A stretch of 64,000 nt of DNA from Rhodobacter maris (GCF_900217815.1 NZ_OBMT01000016.1:1-64000), one strand, 5' to 3'. Shown: positions 17,362-26,725, numbered from the stretch's first letter. Notes: a model not told the origin generated them from the letters alone. Numbers and translations: made by a program.

Positions 17362-19626
17362 ATGACCCGTTTTTCCGCCCCGATCGCCGAACAGATCTGG
17401 GACATGAAATACCGCCTGAAAGAGGCCGATGGGGCCCCCCTCGACGCCACGGTGGAAGACAGCTGGCGGCGGGTGGCACGCGACCTCGCCTCGGTCGAAA
17501 CGGATCCCTCGGCGTGGGAGCCGCGCTTCTACGCCGCGCTTGAGGATTTCAAGTTCCTGCCCGCGGGGCGGATCCTGGCGGGCGCGGGCACCGGGCGCAC
17601 CGTGACGCTCTTCAACTGCTTCGTGATGGGCACGATCCCCGATTCGATGGGTGGCATCTTCGACATGCTGAAGGAAGCCGCGCTGACGATGCAGCAAGGC
17701 GGCGGCATCGGCTATGATTTCTCCACCATCCGGCCGCGCGGGGCGGCGGTGAAGGGGGTGGCGGCCGATGCGTCGGGCCCGCTCTCCTTCATGGATGTCT
17801 GGGATGCGATGTGCCGCACCATCATGTCGGCCGGGTCGCGCCGTGGCGCGATGATGGCAACGATGCGCTGCGACCACCCCGATATCGAAGCCTTCATCAC
17901 CGCCAAACAGGATTCGGCGCGGCTGCGGATGTTCAACCTCTCGGTGCTGATCACAGACGCTTTCATGGAGGCGGTGAAGGCCGATGGTCCTTGGGAGTTG
18001 ATGTTCGGCGGCAAGGTCTATCACACGATCCATGCACGCGATCTGTGGAACAAGATCATGCGCGCAACCTACGATTTCGCCGAACCGGGGGTGATTTTCA
18101 TCGACCGCATCAACGCGATGAACAACCTCAATTATCTTGAACAGATCGCCGCGACCAACCCCTGTGGCGAACAGCCGTTGCCGCCCTATGGCGCTTGCCT
18201 GCTCGGCTCGATCAACCTCGCCAAGCTTGTGAGCGCGCCCTTCTCGGAGGCCGCCGCCCTTGATGAGGCCGCGCTCGACGATCTCGTGCGCACCGCGGTA
18301 CGGATGATGGACAATGTCGTCGATGCCTCGCGCTTCCCGCTGCCGCAACAGGCGGCCGAAGCGGCGAACAAGCGCCGCATCGGACTTGGCGTCACCGGCC
18401 TTGCCGATGCGCTTTTGATGGTCGGCCTGCGCTATGGCTCGGATGAAGCTGCCGCGCAGACCGAGGCATGGATGAAGGCAATCGCGCGCGCGGCCTATCT
18501 CGCCTCTGCGGATCTGGCGCAGGAAAAGGGCGCCTTCCCGCTGTTCGATGCCGAAAAATATCTCGCCTCGGGCAATATGATGCAGATGGATGACGACGTG
18601 CGCGACACGATCGCCAGACACGGCATCCGCAACGCGCTTTTGACCTCGATCGCGCCCACCGGCACGATCTCGCTTTATGCGGGAAATGTCTCGAGCGGAA
18701 TCGAGCCGGTCTTCGCCTATGCCTATACCCGCAAGGTGCTGCAAAAGGACGGCTCGCGGACCGAGGAGGAAGTGGTCGATTATGCGGTGCAGATGTGGCG
18801 CGAGATGAAGGGCGATGCGTCCCTGCCCGACTATTTCGTCAATGCCCAGACGCTGGCGCCGATGGATCATGTGAAGATGCAGGCGGCAGCGCAGAAATGG
18901 ATCGATTCGAGCATCTCGAAAACGATCAACTGCCCGGTCGACATCTCGTTTGACGCGTTCAAGGATGTCTATCTGGCGGCCTATGAAACGGGCTGCAAGG
19001 GCTGCACCACCTACCGGCCGAATGAAGTCACGGGCTCGGTTCTCACAGTTTCGGAAAGTTCCGAAAAGGCGCCCGAAGCCGATACGGGCGCCGAGGTGGT
19101 CTATCTCACCGAACCGCTCGACCGGCCCGCGGCGCTCGAAGGCGCGACCTACAAGCTCAAATGGCCGGGCTCGGAACATGCGATCTACATCACCGTGAAC
19201 GATATCGTTCAGGGCGGGCACCGCCGGCCCTTCGAGGTGTTCATCAACTCGAAAAACATGGAGCATTACGCTTGGACGGTGGCGCTCACACGGATGATCT
19301 CCGCGGTGTTTCGGCGCGGCGGCGATGTGAGCTTTGTGGTCGAGGAACTGAAGGCCGTGTTTGACCCGCGCGGCGGCGCCTGGATGACGGGGCAATATAT
19401 CCCCTCGATCCTCGCCGCGATCGGCGGCGTGATCGAGAGGCATCTGATCGCGATCGGCTTTATCGCAGGCGAAGGCATGGGGTTGAAGGCCGATCCGCGC
19501 GCCGAGGCAATGGTGGTTGGCGAGCCCCCCCGCGGCCAAGCCTGCCCCTCATGCGGCAGCTATGCGCTGCGCAAAGTCGAAGGCTGCCTTACCTGCGCCG
19601 ATTGCGGCCATTCGAAATGCGGCTGA
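17362..19626 (+). CDS. nrdJ: B12-dependent (class II) ribonucleoside-diphosphate reductase NrdJ
   Basis: This adenosylcobalamin-dependent enzyme makes deoxyribonucleotides for DNA synthesis with or without oxygen. The 754 residues belong to the shorter NrdJ type. Visible motifs: FLPAGRILAGAGTGRTVTLF, QQGGGIGYDFSTIRPRG, GSRRGAMMATMRCDHPDIEA, MFNLSVLITDAFM, the active-site signature NPCGEQPLPPYGACLLGSIN and the phosphate-binding APTGTISLYAGNVSSGIEP. The C-terminus (about 565-754) ends in a zinc-ribbon-like module with cysteine pairs (CPSCGSYALRKVEGCLTCAD, then CGHSKC); the family carries its redox-active cysteines here. A ribosome site (GAGGAA) precedes the ATG. No cobalamin riboswitch or NrdR box was found in the 178-base upstream gap. 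A terminator follows at 19697. Confidence 0.95.
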   Translation: MTRFSAPIAEQIWDMKYRLKEADGAPLDATVEDSWRRVARDLASVETDPSAWEPRFYAALEDFKFLPAGRILAGAGTGRTVTLFNCFVMGTIPDSMGGIFDMLKEAALTMQQGGGIGYDFSTIRPRGAAVKGVAADASGPLSFMDVWDAMCRTIMSAGSRRGAMMATMRCDHPDIEAFITAKQDSARLRMFNLSVLITDAFMEAVKADGPWELMFGGKVYHTIHARDLWNKIMRATYDFAEPGVIFIDRINAMNNLNYLEQIAATNPCGEQPLPPYGACLLGSINLAKLVSAPFSEAAALDEAALDDLVRTAVRMMDNVVDASRFPLPQQAAEAANKRRIGLGVTGLADALLMVGLRYGSDEAAAQTEAWMKAIARAAYLASADLAQEKGAFPLFDAEKYLASGNMMQMDDDVRDTIARHGIRNALLTSIAPTGTISLYAGNVSSGIEPVFAYAYTRKVLQKDGSRTEEEVVDYAVQMWREMKGDASLPDYFVNAQTLAPMDHVKMQAAAQKWIDSSISKTINCPVDISFDAFKDVYLAAYETGCKGCTTYRPNEVTGSVLTVSESSEKAPEADTGAEVVYLTEPLDRPAALEGATYKLKWPGSEHAIYITVNDIVQGGHRRPFEVFINSKNMEHYAWTVALTRMISAVFRRGGDVSFVVEELKAVFDPRGGAWMTGQYIPSILAAIGGVIERHLIAIGFIAGEGMGLKADPRAEAMVVGEPPRGQACPSCGSYALRKVEGCLTCADCGHSKCG

Positions 19627-19944
19627 TCGTGATGGGCGTTTAACTGTCTCGATGCTCAGATAAATTGGCCACTCCTGTCCACTGAGCGAGCCCTGTCCCG
19701 CCGACTGAAACGTCGGCGGGTTTTCTTTCGGGCCGAGCGTCATCCTGCGAAATTGATTTAGAATCATAAGCTTGCGAAGTTTTCGTCTCCCGCCATCTCT
19801 GTCCTTCCCCCGTTCTCGCGGTTGAGATAAATTATTCATGTCACCATAAGAGCGACCCTGAATGGGAAAAAGCGACATCCGTCCGTAGTGCGCAATGGAT
19901 CAGCTGACTGACGAAATGGTGTTTGGTGAGGGAGGCGAAGAGGC
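19627..19944. other. 318-bp gene-free stretch before the TIR gene
   Basis: Apart from the nrdJ terminator, I see no gene here. From about 19740 the sequence is clearly poorer in G and C than the chromosomal genes (for example around 19825-19855), which marks the left boundary of the small island holding the TIR gene and the IS110 remnant. The ribosome site of the TIR gene (GGAGG) is at about 19931. Confidence 0.6.
19697..19728 (+). terminator. intrinsic terminator downstream of nrdJ
   Basis: CCCGCCGAC at 19697-19705 pairs with GTCGGCGGG at 19712-19720 around a 6-base loop, followed immediately by TTTTCTTT. It is a textbook factor-independent terminator, 70 bases after the nrdJ stop. Confidence 0.92.
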
Positions 19945-20651
19945 ATGGCGAGATGTACCGCACTAGTAAATGGTCATCGCTCGGCAGCTGCCGCAGCCGC
20001 ATGTCCTGCATGTGGGAGCCGCTCCAGCGGCTATAGCGGGTATGGCTACAGCAGTTACGGGTCATATTCGTCCCTTTCATCCTCCTCAGGGAGCAGCAGC
20101 GGTCGGACCAGCGACAGTTCAGGGCGCCGCACCGCCAAGCCGCGCTGGTCGGGAACAGGTTCGTCAGTCTGGTACACGCCTGAACAGGTTCAGGCGCTCA
20201 CGCCGGTTCGAGAAAACGTCGAAAACCTAGCGGCCTCGCAGCCTGATCTTCAAGATGTGTTTCTATGCCACGCATGGGATGACAGGCAGGGCTCCGCCAA
20301 GGAATTGCATGATTTGCTGGAGGCCCGGGGGTCCGCGTATGGTTCAGTGAAAAGGACCTTGGCCTCGGGGTGCCAATGATGCGGGCGATCGACAAGGGCT
20401 TGGTAAACTCTCGAGTCGGTATTGTTTTGGTAACCCCGGCCATGTTGCGCCGCCTCCCAGCGGAAGGCATCGCAGACAAAGAGCTTTCGGCTCTCCTCCG
20501 GCGTGAGCGTCTTGTCCCGGTCGTTCATGGAACAACCTATGAAGAGCTTGAGAAAGTCAGTCTACTGTTGGCGTCCCGTGCGGGACTGAGTACTGCCGAA
20601 GAGTCAATGCCGGAAGTCGCGGCCAAGATCGCAGAGCTGGTCGCCACATAA
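19945..20651 (+). pseudogene. zinc-ribbon / TIR-domain protein, interrupted by a -1 frameshift
   Basis: Two consecutive frames join into one TIR protein of about 235 residues. The N-terminus (MARCTAL, then GHRSAAAAAACPACGS) has three cysteines (Cys-x15-Cys-x2-Cys) and a histidine, a zinc-ribbon-like head. A Gly/Ser/Tyr-rich linker follows (about residues 28-60). The TIR domain starts at DVFLCHAWDDRQGSAKELHD (box 1), continues in the shifted frame with VRVWFSEKDLGLGVPMMRAI (box 2) and GIVLVTPAMLRRLPAEGIADK, then ELSALL, where the Glu of DKEL sits at the usual catalytic position of NAD-cleaving TIR domains. The break is at the G5 run 20327-20331; one extra G restores the frame. The 3' part reopens at 20370. 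It is a candidate anti-phage or NAD-depleting effector, inactive as read. Confidence 0.85.
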
Positions 20652-21212
20652 CGCCCCGCGCTTGGCGGTTCAGAAAACTGGCGCCCCGCGCGGAACAGGT
20701 TTGAAGACTCCGCTTTTCTGACGGCCACCCCAGGTACAGCGCGAGCGTTATTGGGGCACCAGAAACGGATAAGCCCGAACCTGACATAACAGCCGGGATG
20801 ATCAAGTGATCATTGGTCTCTCTGCGACATCTATCGCGTGTCCGTGATCAATCCAAAGACTTGAAATTTCGTTCTCACGCTCGGGCACAGCCTCGCTCAG
20901 CAAGTTGAGAACTATTGCCGCAGCTTCTTGCGCACAACTGCTCGCCTTGCGCCGTCAGCGACATGCACTGGAAACACATTCTTCGCCAGATCGAGCCCGA
21001 CCGTGATAATCCCCGACATGACCGTCCTCCTTTGTGGATCATCGCAGACCCGCCGTGGCACATCAATGCCGTCGGGGGGCGGTCACATCATCAACGCCGT
21101 CAGCCGCCCAAATATTCGGGCTTCGCTTGCGCAGAGGCCGTGGCCTTTGGGGTGGAATTCCGGGTTTTGGCCCGCTATAGCTTGCGCAGATTATTGCCGC
21201 AGGAAACATAGC
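20652..21212. other. gene-free 560-bp stretch with mobile-element remnants
   Basis: No intact gene is visible between the TIR gene and rfbC. The right half holds an IS110-type N-terminal fragment (20912-21019, minus strand). Just beyond its stop, on the minus strand and in another frame (about 20804-20924), about 39 open codons ending in a stop read AAIVLNLLSEAVPERENEIS, then SLWIDHGHAIDVAERPMIT. They look like the 3' end of a real but unrecognised gene. A short direct repeat GCGCCCCGCGC-like sequence occurs twice just after the TIR stop. rfbC has its own ribosome site (AGGAAA at 21201). Confidence 0.55.
20912..21019 (-). pseudogene. IS110-family transposase, N-terminal fragment
   Basis: Thirty-five codons from an ATG at 21019, preceded by a good ribosome site (AGGAGG at about 21022-21028 on the minus strand), read MSGIITVGLDLAKNVFPVHV and then ADGARRAVVRKKLRQ before a stop. 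This is the first strand of the DEDD nuclease domain of IS110 transposases (GLDLAKNVFQVH-type), including the first catalytic aspartate. Complete transposases are about 340 residues; everything after this strand has been deleted. IS110 elements usually lack terminal inverted repeats, and none is seen. Confidence 0.8.
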
Positions 21213-21773
21213 ATGATGGTGGAAGCAACCAGCCTCCCGGGCGTTCTGATCCTGACGCCGAAGCGCTTTGGCGATCACCGCGGCTTCTTCTCGGAGAGTT
21301 GGAACCGGCGCACGCTTGAACAGGCAGGGGTGATCCTGCCCGACTTCGTGCAGGACAATCATTCCCTCTCGCGCGAGGTCGGCACGGTGCGCGGGCTGCA
21401 TTTCCAGCGCCCGCCCCATGCGCAAGGCAAGCTTGTGCGCTGCGGGCGCGGCCGGATCTTTGATGTGGCGGTCGACGCGCGGCGGAGCTCGGCCACTTAT
21501 GGTCACTGGATCGGCGAGGAGCTCAGCTTCGAGAACGGCCGCCAGCTCTGGATCCCCGCCGGGTTCCTGCACGGCTTCATGACGCTCGAGCCTGACAGCG
21601 AAATCATCTACAAATGCACCGATCATTACGCGCCTGACTGCGATGGCGGGGTGCGCTGGGACAGCTGCGGCATCGACTGGCCGCTTGCCGGGATCACACC
21701 GATCCTTTCCGAAAAGGACGAAAAGGCACCCGCCTTTACCGATTTCGTCTCGCCCTTCACCGACGAGGTCTGA
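21213..21773 (+). CDS. rfbC: dTDP-4-dehydrorhamnose 3,5-epimerase
   Basis: This enzyme epimerises dTDP-4-keto-6-deoxyglucose at C3 and C5, the third step of dTDP-L-rhamnose synthesis in the cytoplasm. The 186 residues include the RmlC cupin signatures [32 protein letters not shown] (catalytic histidine in the RGLHFQ box), [10 protein letters not shown] and [15 protein letters not shown], with the tyrosine/aspartate region [13 protein letters not shown] near the end. I chose the first of two adjacent ATGs, 8 bases after AGGAAA. It leads the rfbCBDA operon and is followed two bases later by rfbB. Confidence 0.93.
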   Translation: MMVEATSLPGVLILTPKRFGDHRGFFSESWNRRTLEQAGVILPDFVQDNHSLSREVGTVRGLHFQRPPHAQGKLVRCGRGRIFDVAVDARRSSATYGHWIGEELSFENGRQLWIPAGFLHGFMTLEPDSEIIYKCTDHYAPDCDGGVRWDSCGIDWPLAGITPILSEKDEKAPAFTDFVSPFTDEV

Positions 21774-21775
21774 GC

Positions 21776-22822
21776 ATGAAGATTATGGTGACCGGCGGCG
21801 CCGGGTTCATTGGCTCCGCGGTGGTGCGCCTTGCGGTGGCGCGCGGCCATGCGGTGATCAACCTCGACGCGCTCACCTATGCGGCCTGCCTCGAGAATGT
21901 CGCATCCGTCGCCGAAAGCCCGCTTTATGCTTTTGAACAGGCCGATATTCGCGACCCGGCCGCGCTCGCGCGGGTGTTCGAGACCCATGCGCCCGATGCG
22001 GTGATGCATCTGGCCGCCGAAAGCCATGTGGATCGCTCGATCGACGGGCCGGGCGTTTTCATCGAGACCAATGTGACGGGCACCTACAACATGTTGCAGG
22101 CCGCGCGCAGCTTCTGGGAAGCGCGGGGGCGCCCGGAATGCTTCCGTTTCCATCACATCTCGACCGACGAGGTCTTCGGGTCGCTGCCGCCCGATCCGAC
22201 GCAGAAATTTACCGAAGACACCCCCTATGATCCGCGCTCTCCCTATTCTGCCTCGAAGGCTGCCTCGGATCATCTGGTCCGGGCTTGGCACGAGACCTAT
22301 GGCCTGCCCGTGGTGCTGACGAATTGCTCGAACAATTACGGGCCGTTCCACTTCCCCGAGAAGCTCATTCCGGTGATCATCCTGAATGCGCTCGCGGGCA
22401 AGCCGCTCCCCATTTATGGCGATGGCTCGAACATCCGCGACTGGCTCTATGTCGAAGATCATGCCGATGCGCTGCTTCTCGTGCTTGAGAAGGGCGCGCC
22501 GGGGCGCAGCTACAATATCGGGGGCGAGAACGAGCGCACCAATCTCGCGCTGGTGAAAACGCTCTGCGCGATTCTCGACCGGTTACGGCCGAAGGACGCC
22601 GGTTCCTACGCCGATCAGATCACCTTTGTCACCGACCGTCCGGGCCATGATGCGCGCTACGCGATCGACCCGGGGCGGATCCGCGCCGAACTGGGCTGGC
22701 GGCCGAGCGTGACAGTGGAGGAAGGGCTCGAGAAGACCGTGCAATGGTATCTCGACAACGCGGAATGGTGGCGCGCGCTGCAGGGCCGCGCCGGCGTGGG
22801 CGAAAGGCTGGGCAAGGCATGA
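21776..22822 (+). CDS. rfbB: dTDP-glucose 4,6-dehydratase
   Basis: This extended short-chain dehydrogenase forms dTDP-4-keto-6-deoxyglucose, the second step of the rhamnose pathway. The 348 residues carry the NAD-binding [12 protein letters not shown] at about 6-17, [15 protein letters not shown], the STDEVFGSL catalytic segment, the [12 protein letters not shown] box with the catalytic Tyr-x3-Lys, [20 protein letters not shown] and the C-terminal [21 protein letters not shown]. The length is typical. The stop overlaps the rfbD start (ATGA). Confidence 0.95.
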   Translation: MKIMVTGGAGFIGSAVVRLAVARGHAVINLDALTYAACLENVASVAESPLYAFEQADIRDPAALARVFETHAPDAVMHLAAESHVDRSIDGPGVFIETNVTGTYNMLQAARSFWEARGRPECFRFHHISTDEVFGSLPPDPTQKFTEDTPYDPRSPYSASKAASDHLVRAWHETYGLPVVLTNCSNNYGPFHFPEKLIPVIILNALAGKPLPIYGDGSNIRDWLYVEDHADALLLVLEKGAPGRSYNIGGENERTNLALVKTLCAILDRLRPKDAGSYADQITFVTDRPGHDARYAIDPGRIRAELGWRPSVTVEEGLEKTVQWYLDNAEWWRALQGRAGVGERLGKA

Positions 22823-23670
22823 TGCTGGTTTTTGGCCAAACCGGTCAGGTTGCCCGCGCGTTTCAGGTGCTCGCGCCCGAGGCGCTCTATCTTGGCAGGG
22901 AGGCGGCCGATCTGATGAACCCCGAGGCCTGTGCCGCGGCGATCCGCGCCGCCAAGCCCGATGTCGTGATCAATGCCGCCGCCTGGACGGCCGTTGACAA
23001 GGCGGAGACCGAGGAAGCGGCGGCAACGCAGGTGAATGGCGCAGCACCCAGCGCGATGGCCGAAGCCTGCGCCGCGCTCGCCATCCCCTTCGTGCATATT
23101 TCGACCGATTACGTGTTTGACGGTTCTGGCGAAGCCCCCTTCGCGGTGGATGCCCCCACCGCGCCGCTTGGCGCTTATGGCCGCTCCAAGCTCGCAGGCG
23201 AAGAAGGGGTGCGCGCAGCGGGCGGGTGCCATGCGATCCTGCGCACCTCCTGGGTGGTCTCCGCGGACGGGACGAATTTCGTCAAGACCATGCTCCGGCT
23301 TTCGGAAACGCGTGAAAAGCTCACCATCGTCGCCGACCAGATCGGCGGGCCGACGCCCGCGCGCGCAATCGCCGTGGCCTGTCTCGAAATCGCGCGCCAG
23401 TTGAGCGAGAATCCCGCAAAAAGCGGCACCTATCATTTTTCCGGAGCACCGGATGTGAGCTGGGCCGATTTCGCCCGCGAGATCTTCGTGCAGGCGGGGC
23501 GGACGACCGTGGTGGAGGATATTCCCTCTTCCGCCTATCCGACCCCGGCGCGCCGTCCGGCCAATTCACGGCTCGATTGCAGCCGCACGGCAGAGGTCTT
23601 CGGCATCAACCGTCCGAACTGGAAAACCGGTTTGTCAGAAATTCTGAAAATTCTGGAAGGAGCGAAATGA
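22819..23670 (+). CDS. rfbD: dTDP-4-dehydrorhamnose reductase
   Basis: This enzyme catalyses the final step of dTDP-L-rhamnose formation with NAD(P)H. The 283 residues include an N-terminal nucleotide-binding motif [51 protein letters not shown], the catalytic [31 protein letters not shown] and [18 protein letters not shown]. The ATG at 22819 overlaps the rfbB stop; a second ATG follows directly. It ends in the ATG of rfbA. All four rfb genes are therefore tightly coupled. Confidence 0.94.
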   Translation: MMLVFGQTGQVARAFQVLAPEALYLGREAADLMNPEACAAAIRAAKPDVVINAAAWTAVDKAETEEAAATQVNGAAPSAMAEACAALAIPFVHISTDYVFDGSGEAPFAVDAPTAPLGAYGRSKLAGEEGVRAAGGCHAILRTSWVVSADGTNFVKTMLRLSETREKLTIVADQIGGPTPARAIAVACLEIARQLSENPAKSGTYHFSGAPDVSWADFAREIFVQAGRTTVVEDIPSSAYPTPARRPANSRLDCSRTAEVFGINRPNWKTGLSEILKILEGAK

Positions 23671-24548
23671 CACGGCGCAAAGGCATCATTCTCGCGGGTG
23701 GGTCCGGAACACGGCTTTACCCGGTCACCATGGCTGTCTCCAAGCAGCTGATGCCGATCTATGACAAGCCGATGATCTATTACCCGCTCACGGTGCTGAT
23801 GCTGACCGGGATCCGCGAAATCGCGATCATCACCACGCCGCAGGATCAGGAGCAATTCAAGCGCCTGCTCGGCGATGGCAGCCAATGGGGGCTGAAGATC
23901 GAATGGATCACCCAGCCCTCGCCCGACGGGCTTGCGCAGGCCTATCTGCTCGCGGAAGACTTCCTGGCCGGGGCGCCTTCGGCGATGGTTCTCGGCGACA
24001 ACATCTTTTTTGGCCACGGCCTGCCGGAACTGCTGGCCTCGGCAGACCGCAAGGAAACCGGCGGCACGGTCTTTGGGTACCATGTCGCCGATCCGGAGCG
24101 CTACGGCGTGGTGAAATTCGACCCGCTGGGGCGGGTCCAGGAGATCATCGAGAAACCCGAGGTGCCACCCTCGAATTATGCCGTGACCGGGCTCTACTTC
24201 CTTGATGGTGATGCACCGCGGCGGGCGCGCATGGTCAAACCCTCGGCGCGGGGCGAGCTTGAGATCGTGTCGCTGCTCGAGACCTATCTCAAGGACGGCA
24301 CACTCTCGGTCGAGCGGATGGGCCGGGGTTACGCCTGGCTCGACACCGGCACCCATGGCAGCCTGCTTGATGCGGGCAATTTCGTGCGCACGCTTTCGAT
24401 GCGGCAGGGGATGCAGAGCGGCTGCCCCGAAGAAATCGCCTATGAGGCGGGCTGGATCAGTGCCGAAGAGCTTGCCGCCCATGCCGAACCGCTGAAAAAG
24501 AACGATTACGGCAAATATTTGTTGGGCCTGTTGCGCGAGAAGGGCTGA
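23667..24548 (+). CDS. rfbA: glucose-1-phosphate thymidylyltransferase
   Basis: This nucleotidyltransferase makes dTDP-glucose from glucose-1-phosphate and dTTP, the first and regulated step of the rhamnose pathway. The 293 residues start GIILAGGSGTRLYPVTMAVSKQ at residue 6, with the pyrophosphorylase signature, then YDKPMIYYPLTVLMLTGI, MVLGDNIFFGHGLPELL, EKPEVPPSNYAVTGLYF and AWLDTGTHGSLLDA. The start overlaps the rfbD stop (ATGA), with AAGGAG seven bases upstream. It is the last gene of the operon and converges on the DUF2793 gene with only eight bases between them. Confidence 0.95.
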   Translation: MTRRKGIILAGGSGTRLYPVTMAVSKQLMPIYDKPMIYYPLTVLMLTGIREIAIITTPQDQEQFKRLLGDGSQWGLKIEWITQPSPDGLAQAYLLAEDFLAGAPSAMVLGDNIFFGHGLPELLASADRKETGGTVFGYHVADPERYGVVKFDPLGRVQEIIEKPEVPPSNYAVTGLYFLDGDAPRRARMVKPSARGELEIVSLLETYLKDGTLSVERMGRGYAWLDTGTHGSLLDAGNFVRTLSMRQGMQSGCPEEIAYEAGWISAEELAAHAEPLKKNDYGKYLLGLLREKG

Positions 24549-24556
24549 GCCGAACG

Positions 24557-25624
24557 CTAGATCCAGCGGCCGAATGCCATGACCCTGGCATTGACCGCGC
24601 TGGCGCTGCTCGCAGTTGCCATCAGTGCGAGATCGGCGGCCGTAGTGCTGGAGGGGCCGAAGGTCATCCAGCGCATCACCCCCTCCGCCGCACCGCTCAG
24701 GACCGGGGGCGCGGCAAAGCTCGCCGGAAAGGTCCAGCTCTGTGCGGCCGATGTGAAAAGCGCGCCGCTCGCCGTCGCGACGGAGGCAAAGCTCAGCACC
24801 TGCGTGCAGATCATCGTGCCATCGGCAAAGCGCACCGCCTCGCCGCCCGAGCCGCTCGTGCGCTCGATCACCGCGCCAGTGGGCACCCCCGCAGCCTGGC
24901 TCACCACGCCAAGCAGATTGCCGGGCCCATAGCCGTAATCGGCCCGCATCAAGCGCCCTGAGGTGATATCCGTGGCGGCCTGCTGCACCGCCGCGCCGGT
25001 CACATGACCCGTTGCCGGATCAAAGCGCAGCGCCGAAAGGAAGCTGCTGCCATCGGCGCTGACCTTGATCGCGAAAGCCTCCTCGCCGACGAGGCCCATT
25101 TCGGCGCGGCCCGACCAGTTCGACTGAAAAAGCAGGCTCGCCGTCTCGCCTGCCGCCGCCTTGTTGATCTTGAGCTGATGGCCCGCGCCTTCATGGCTCA
25201 GAAGCGTGGCGGGTGCGCGAACAGAAAGGCGGTTGGTCGTATCTGCCGTGGTCTGGATGCCAAGGGTTGCGAACTCCTGCAAATCGACGGCGGGGCGGAC
25301 CCAGGTGCTGCCGTCGAACAGCCGCAAGTCGCCCGCGGGGGTGGCGGCACGCCAGCCGGGCTTGGGTATGACGAAGCGCCAGACATTGTCGATATAGGCG
25401 GCGAGCATCGCAGTCTGCCCGGCCCAGACGCCGGTGGGGGCGGCGCCGAGAGCATGCACCTCGCCCTCGGTGGGGCTTGCGGGCGGCGTCTCGGCCTCGA
25501 AGCCCGCCACGACAAGTTGCACGATAACATCGAGCATCTGCACCGCCTCGTTGTGGGTGACATGCTTTTGCGCCTGCGAGGGCAGGATGAACGGCAAGGC
25601 GAGGATTGCAGATGTGTCGGCCAT
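24557..25624 (-). CDS. DUF2793 domain protein (phage/GTA fibre-like)
   Basis: The protein has 355 residues. The N-terminal third (about 4-115) is a clear DUF2793 domain, beginning ILALPFILPSQAQKHVTHNE followed by AVQMLDVIVQLVV, with DNVWRFVIPKPGWRAATPA and LRLFDGSTWVRP. The middle resembles tail-fibre or spike repeats. The C-terminus (TQVLSFASVATASGALF, then WTFPASFAAPPVLSGAAEG) looks like a fibre tip domain. DUF2793 proteins occur in alphaproteobacterial prophages and, as I recall but cannot check here, in the head-spike proteins of the R. capsulatus gene transfer agent. It has AGGAG six bases before the ATG and is divergent from a family 2 glycosyltransferase. No other phage gene is nearby. 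Confidence 0.75.
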   Translation of the reverse strand: MADTSAILALPFILPSQAQKHVTHNEAVQMLDVIVQLVVAGFEAETPPASPTEGEVHALGAAPTGVWAGQTAMLAAYIDNVWRFVIPKPGWRAATPAGDLRLFDGSTWVRPAVDLQEFATLGIQTTADTTNRLSVRAPATLLSHEGAGHQLKINKAAAGETASLLFQSNWSGRAEMGLVGEEAFAIKVSADGSSFLSALRFDPATGHVTGAAVQQAATDITSGRLMRADYGYGPGNLLGVVSQAAGVPTGAVIERTSGSGGEAVRFADGTMICTQVLSFASVATASGALFTSAAQSWTFPASFAAPPVLSGAAEGVMRWMTFGPSSTTAADLALMATASSASAVNARVMAFGRWI

Positions 25625-25768
25625 GATCGCTCCTGAGGGCTGGGATAGGCCCGAGCCTAGGAACGGCGGTTTGACGAAAGCTTAGCCATGCGTGCGGACC
25701 TCGGCGCGGTTGAAACCCTGCCGCCAAGGCTCTAGGACTGCGACAGCCAGCCAGAGCAGGAGGTCGCG

Positions 25769-26725
25769 GTGACGAAGACCGGGGCGAGCAACACCGCAGC
25801 GCCGCATGTCGTCATCCTGATGGCGACCTATGAGGGGGCAGAATGCTTGCGCGCCCAGCTCGACAGTTTCGTCGCCCAGACGCATGGCAACTGGTCGCTT
25901 CTGGTCGGCGATGACGGCTCGCGCGATGCGACCCGCGAAATCCTCGCAGGCTTTGCCGCCGAAGGCCATGCGCTGCGGCTGATCGAGGGGCCGCGCCGCG
26001 GGGCCGCGGCGAATTTCATGGCGCTCTTGCGCGAGGCGGCGCAAAGCGCCCCGCCCGGCGCCTGGATCGCCTTTTCCGATCAGGACGATGTCTGGTTGCC
26101 CGACCGGCTTGCGCGCGGCATCGCGGCGCTTTCCGCCGCGCCGGGGCAGGGGCCCGGGCTGTTTTGCAGCCGTACCTTCATCGTCGATCACGCACTGCAG
26201 ACCCCGCGGCTCTCGGTGCCGCGCCCGCGTCCGCTCGGCTTTCGCAATGCGCTGGTGCAAAATGTGGTAGCGGGCAACACGATCCTGCTTGATGCGGCGG
26301 GAGCGGCGCTCGTGCTGGCTGCGAGCGCCGAGGCGGCGCGCGTCGTGGTGCACGACTGGTGGGTCTACCAGATCCTTTCGGGCTGTGGCGGGCGGATCGT
26401 GCATGACGACACCCCAACGCTTCTCTATCGCCAACACGCCGCCAACGAGATCGGCGCGAACGATTCGCGCCGGGCACAGATGCAACGGCTCGGCATGCTC
26501 TTGCGCGGTACGATGCGCGACTGGACCACGATCAATATCGCCGCGCTCAGCGGCTCGCGCCATCGCTTCACACCGGAAAACCGCGCGCTTTTCGATGCTT
26601 TCGCGGCGCTGCGCGGCCGCAGCGTACCAGCGCGCCTGATTGCCTTCGCGCGGCTCCGGCTCTACCGGCAAACCCGGATCAGCACGCTCGCGCTCTGGGT
26701 CTCGGTGCTGGTCGGGCTTATGTGA
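25769..26725 (+). CDS. family 2 glycosyltransferase (candidate rhamnosyltransferase)
   Basis: This 318-residue cytoplasmic or membrane-associated glycosyltransferase has a GT-A fold. It begins HVVILMATYEGAECLRAQLD, with the nucleotide-sugar-binding DDGSRDATREIL and the metal-binding acidic motif FSDQDDVWLPDRL. Close sequence style to rhamnosyl- and alpha-L-Rha transferases, plus its place directly after the rhamnose operon, suggests that it uses dTDP-L-rhamnose. The acceptor is unknown. The start is a GTG with CAGGAGG seven bases upstream. The stop codon touches the convergent mtgA stop with no gap. Confidence 0.85.
   Translation: MTKTGASNTAAPHVVILMATYEGAECLRAQLDSFVAQTHGNWSLLVGDDGSRDATREILAGFAAEGHALRLIEGPRRGAAANFMALLREAAQSAPPGAWIAFSDQDDVWLPDRLARGIAALSAAPGQGPGLFCSRTFIVDHALQTPRLSVPRPRPLGFRNALVQNVVAGNTILLDAAGAALVLAASAEAARVVVHDWWVYQILSGCGGRIVHDDTPTLLYRQHAANEIGANDSRRAQMQRLGMLLRGTMRDWTTINIAALSGSRHRFTPENRALFDAFAALRGRSVPARLIAFARLRLYRQTRISTLALWVSVLVGLM

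Noticed and set aside
17206-19539. A 777-codon minus-strand frame opposite nrdJ
   Set aside because: nrdJ motifs on the plus strand are complete; the antisense product is a His/Arg-rich shadow.
19841-20080. Minus-strand 79-codon frame overlapping the TIR gene start
   Set aside because: It is antisense to the zinc-ribbon and Gly/Ser/Tyr linker coding sequence and has no ribosome site or domain.
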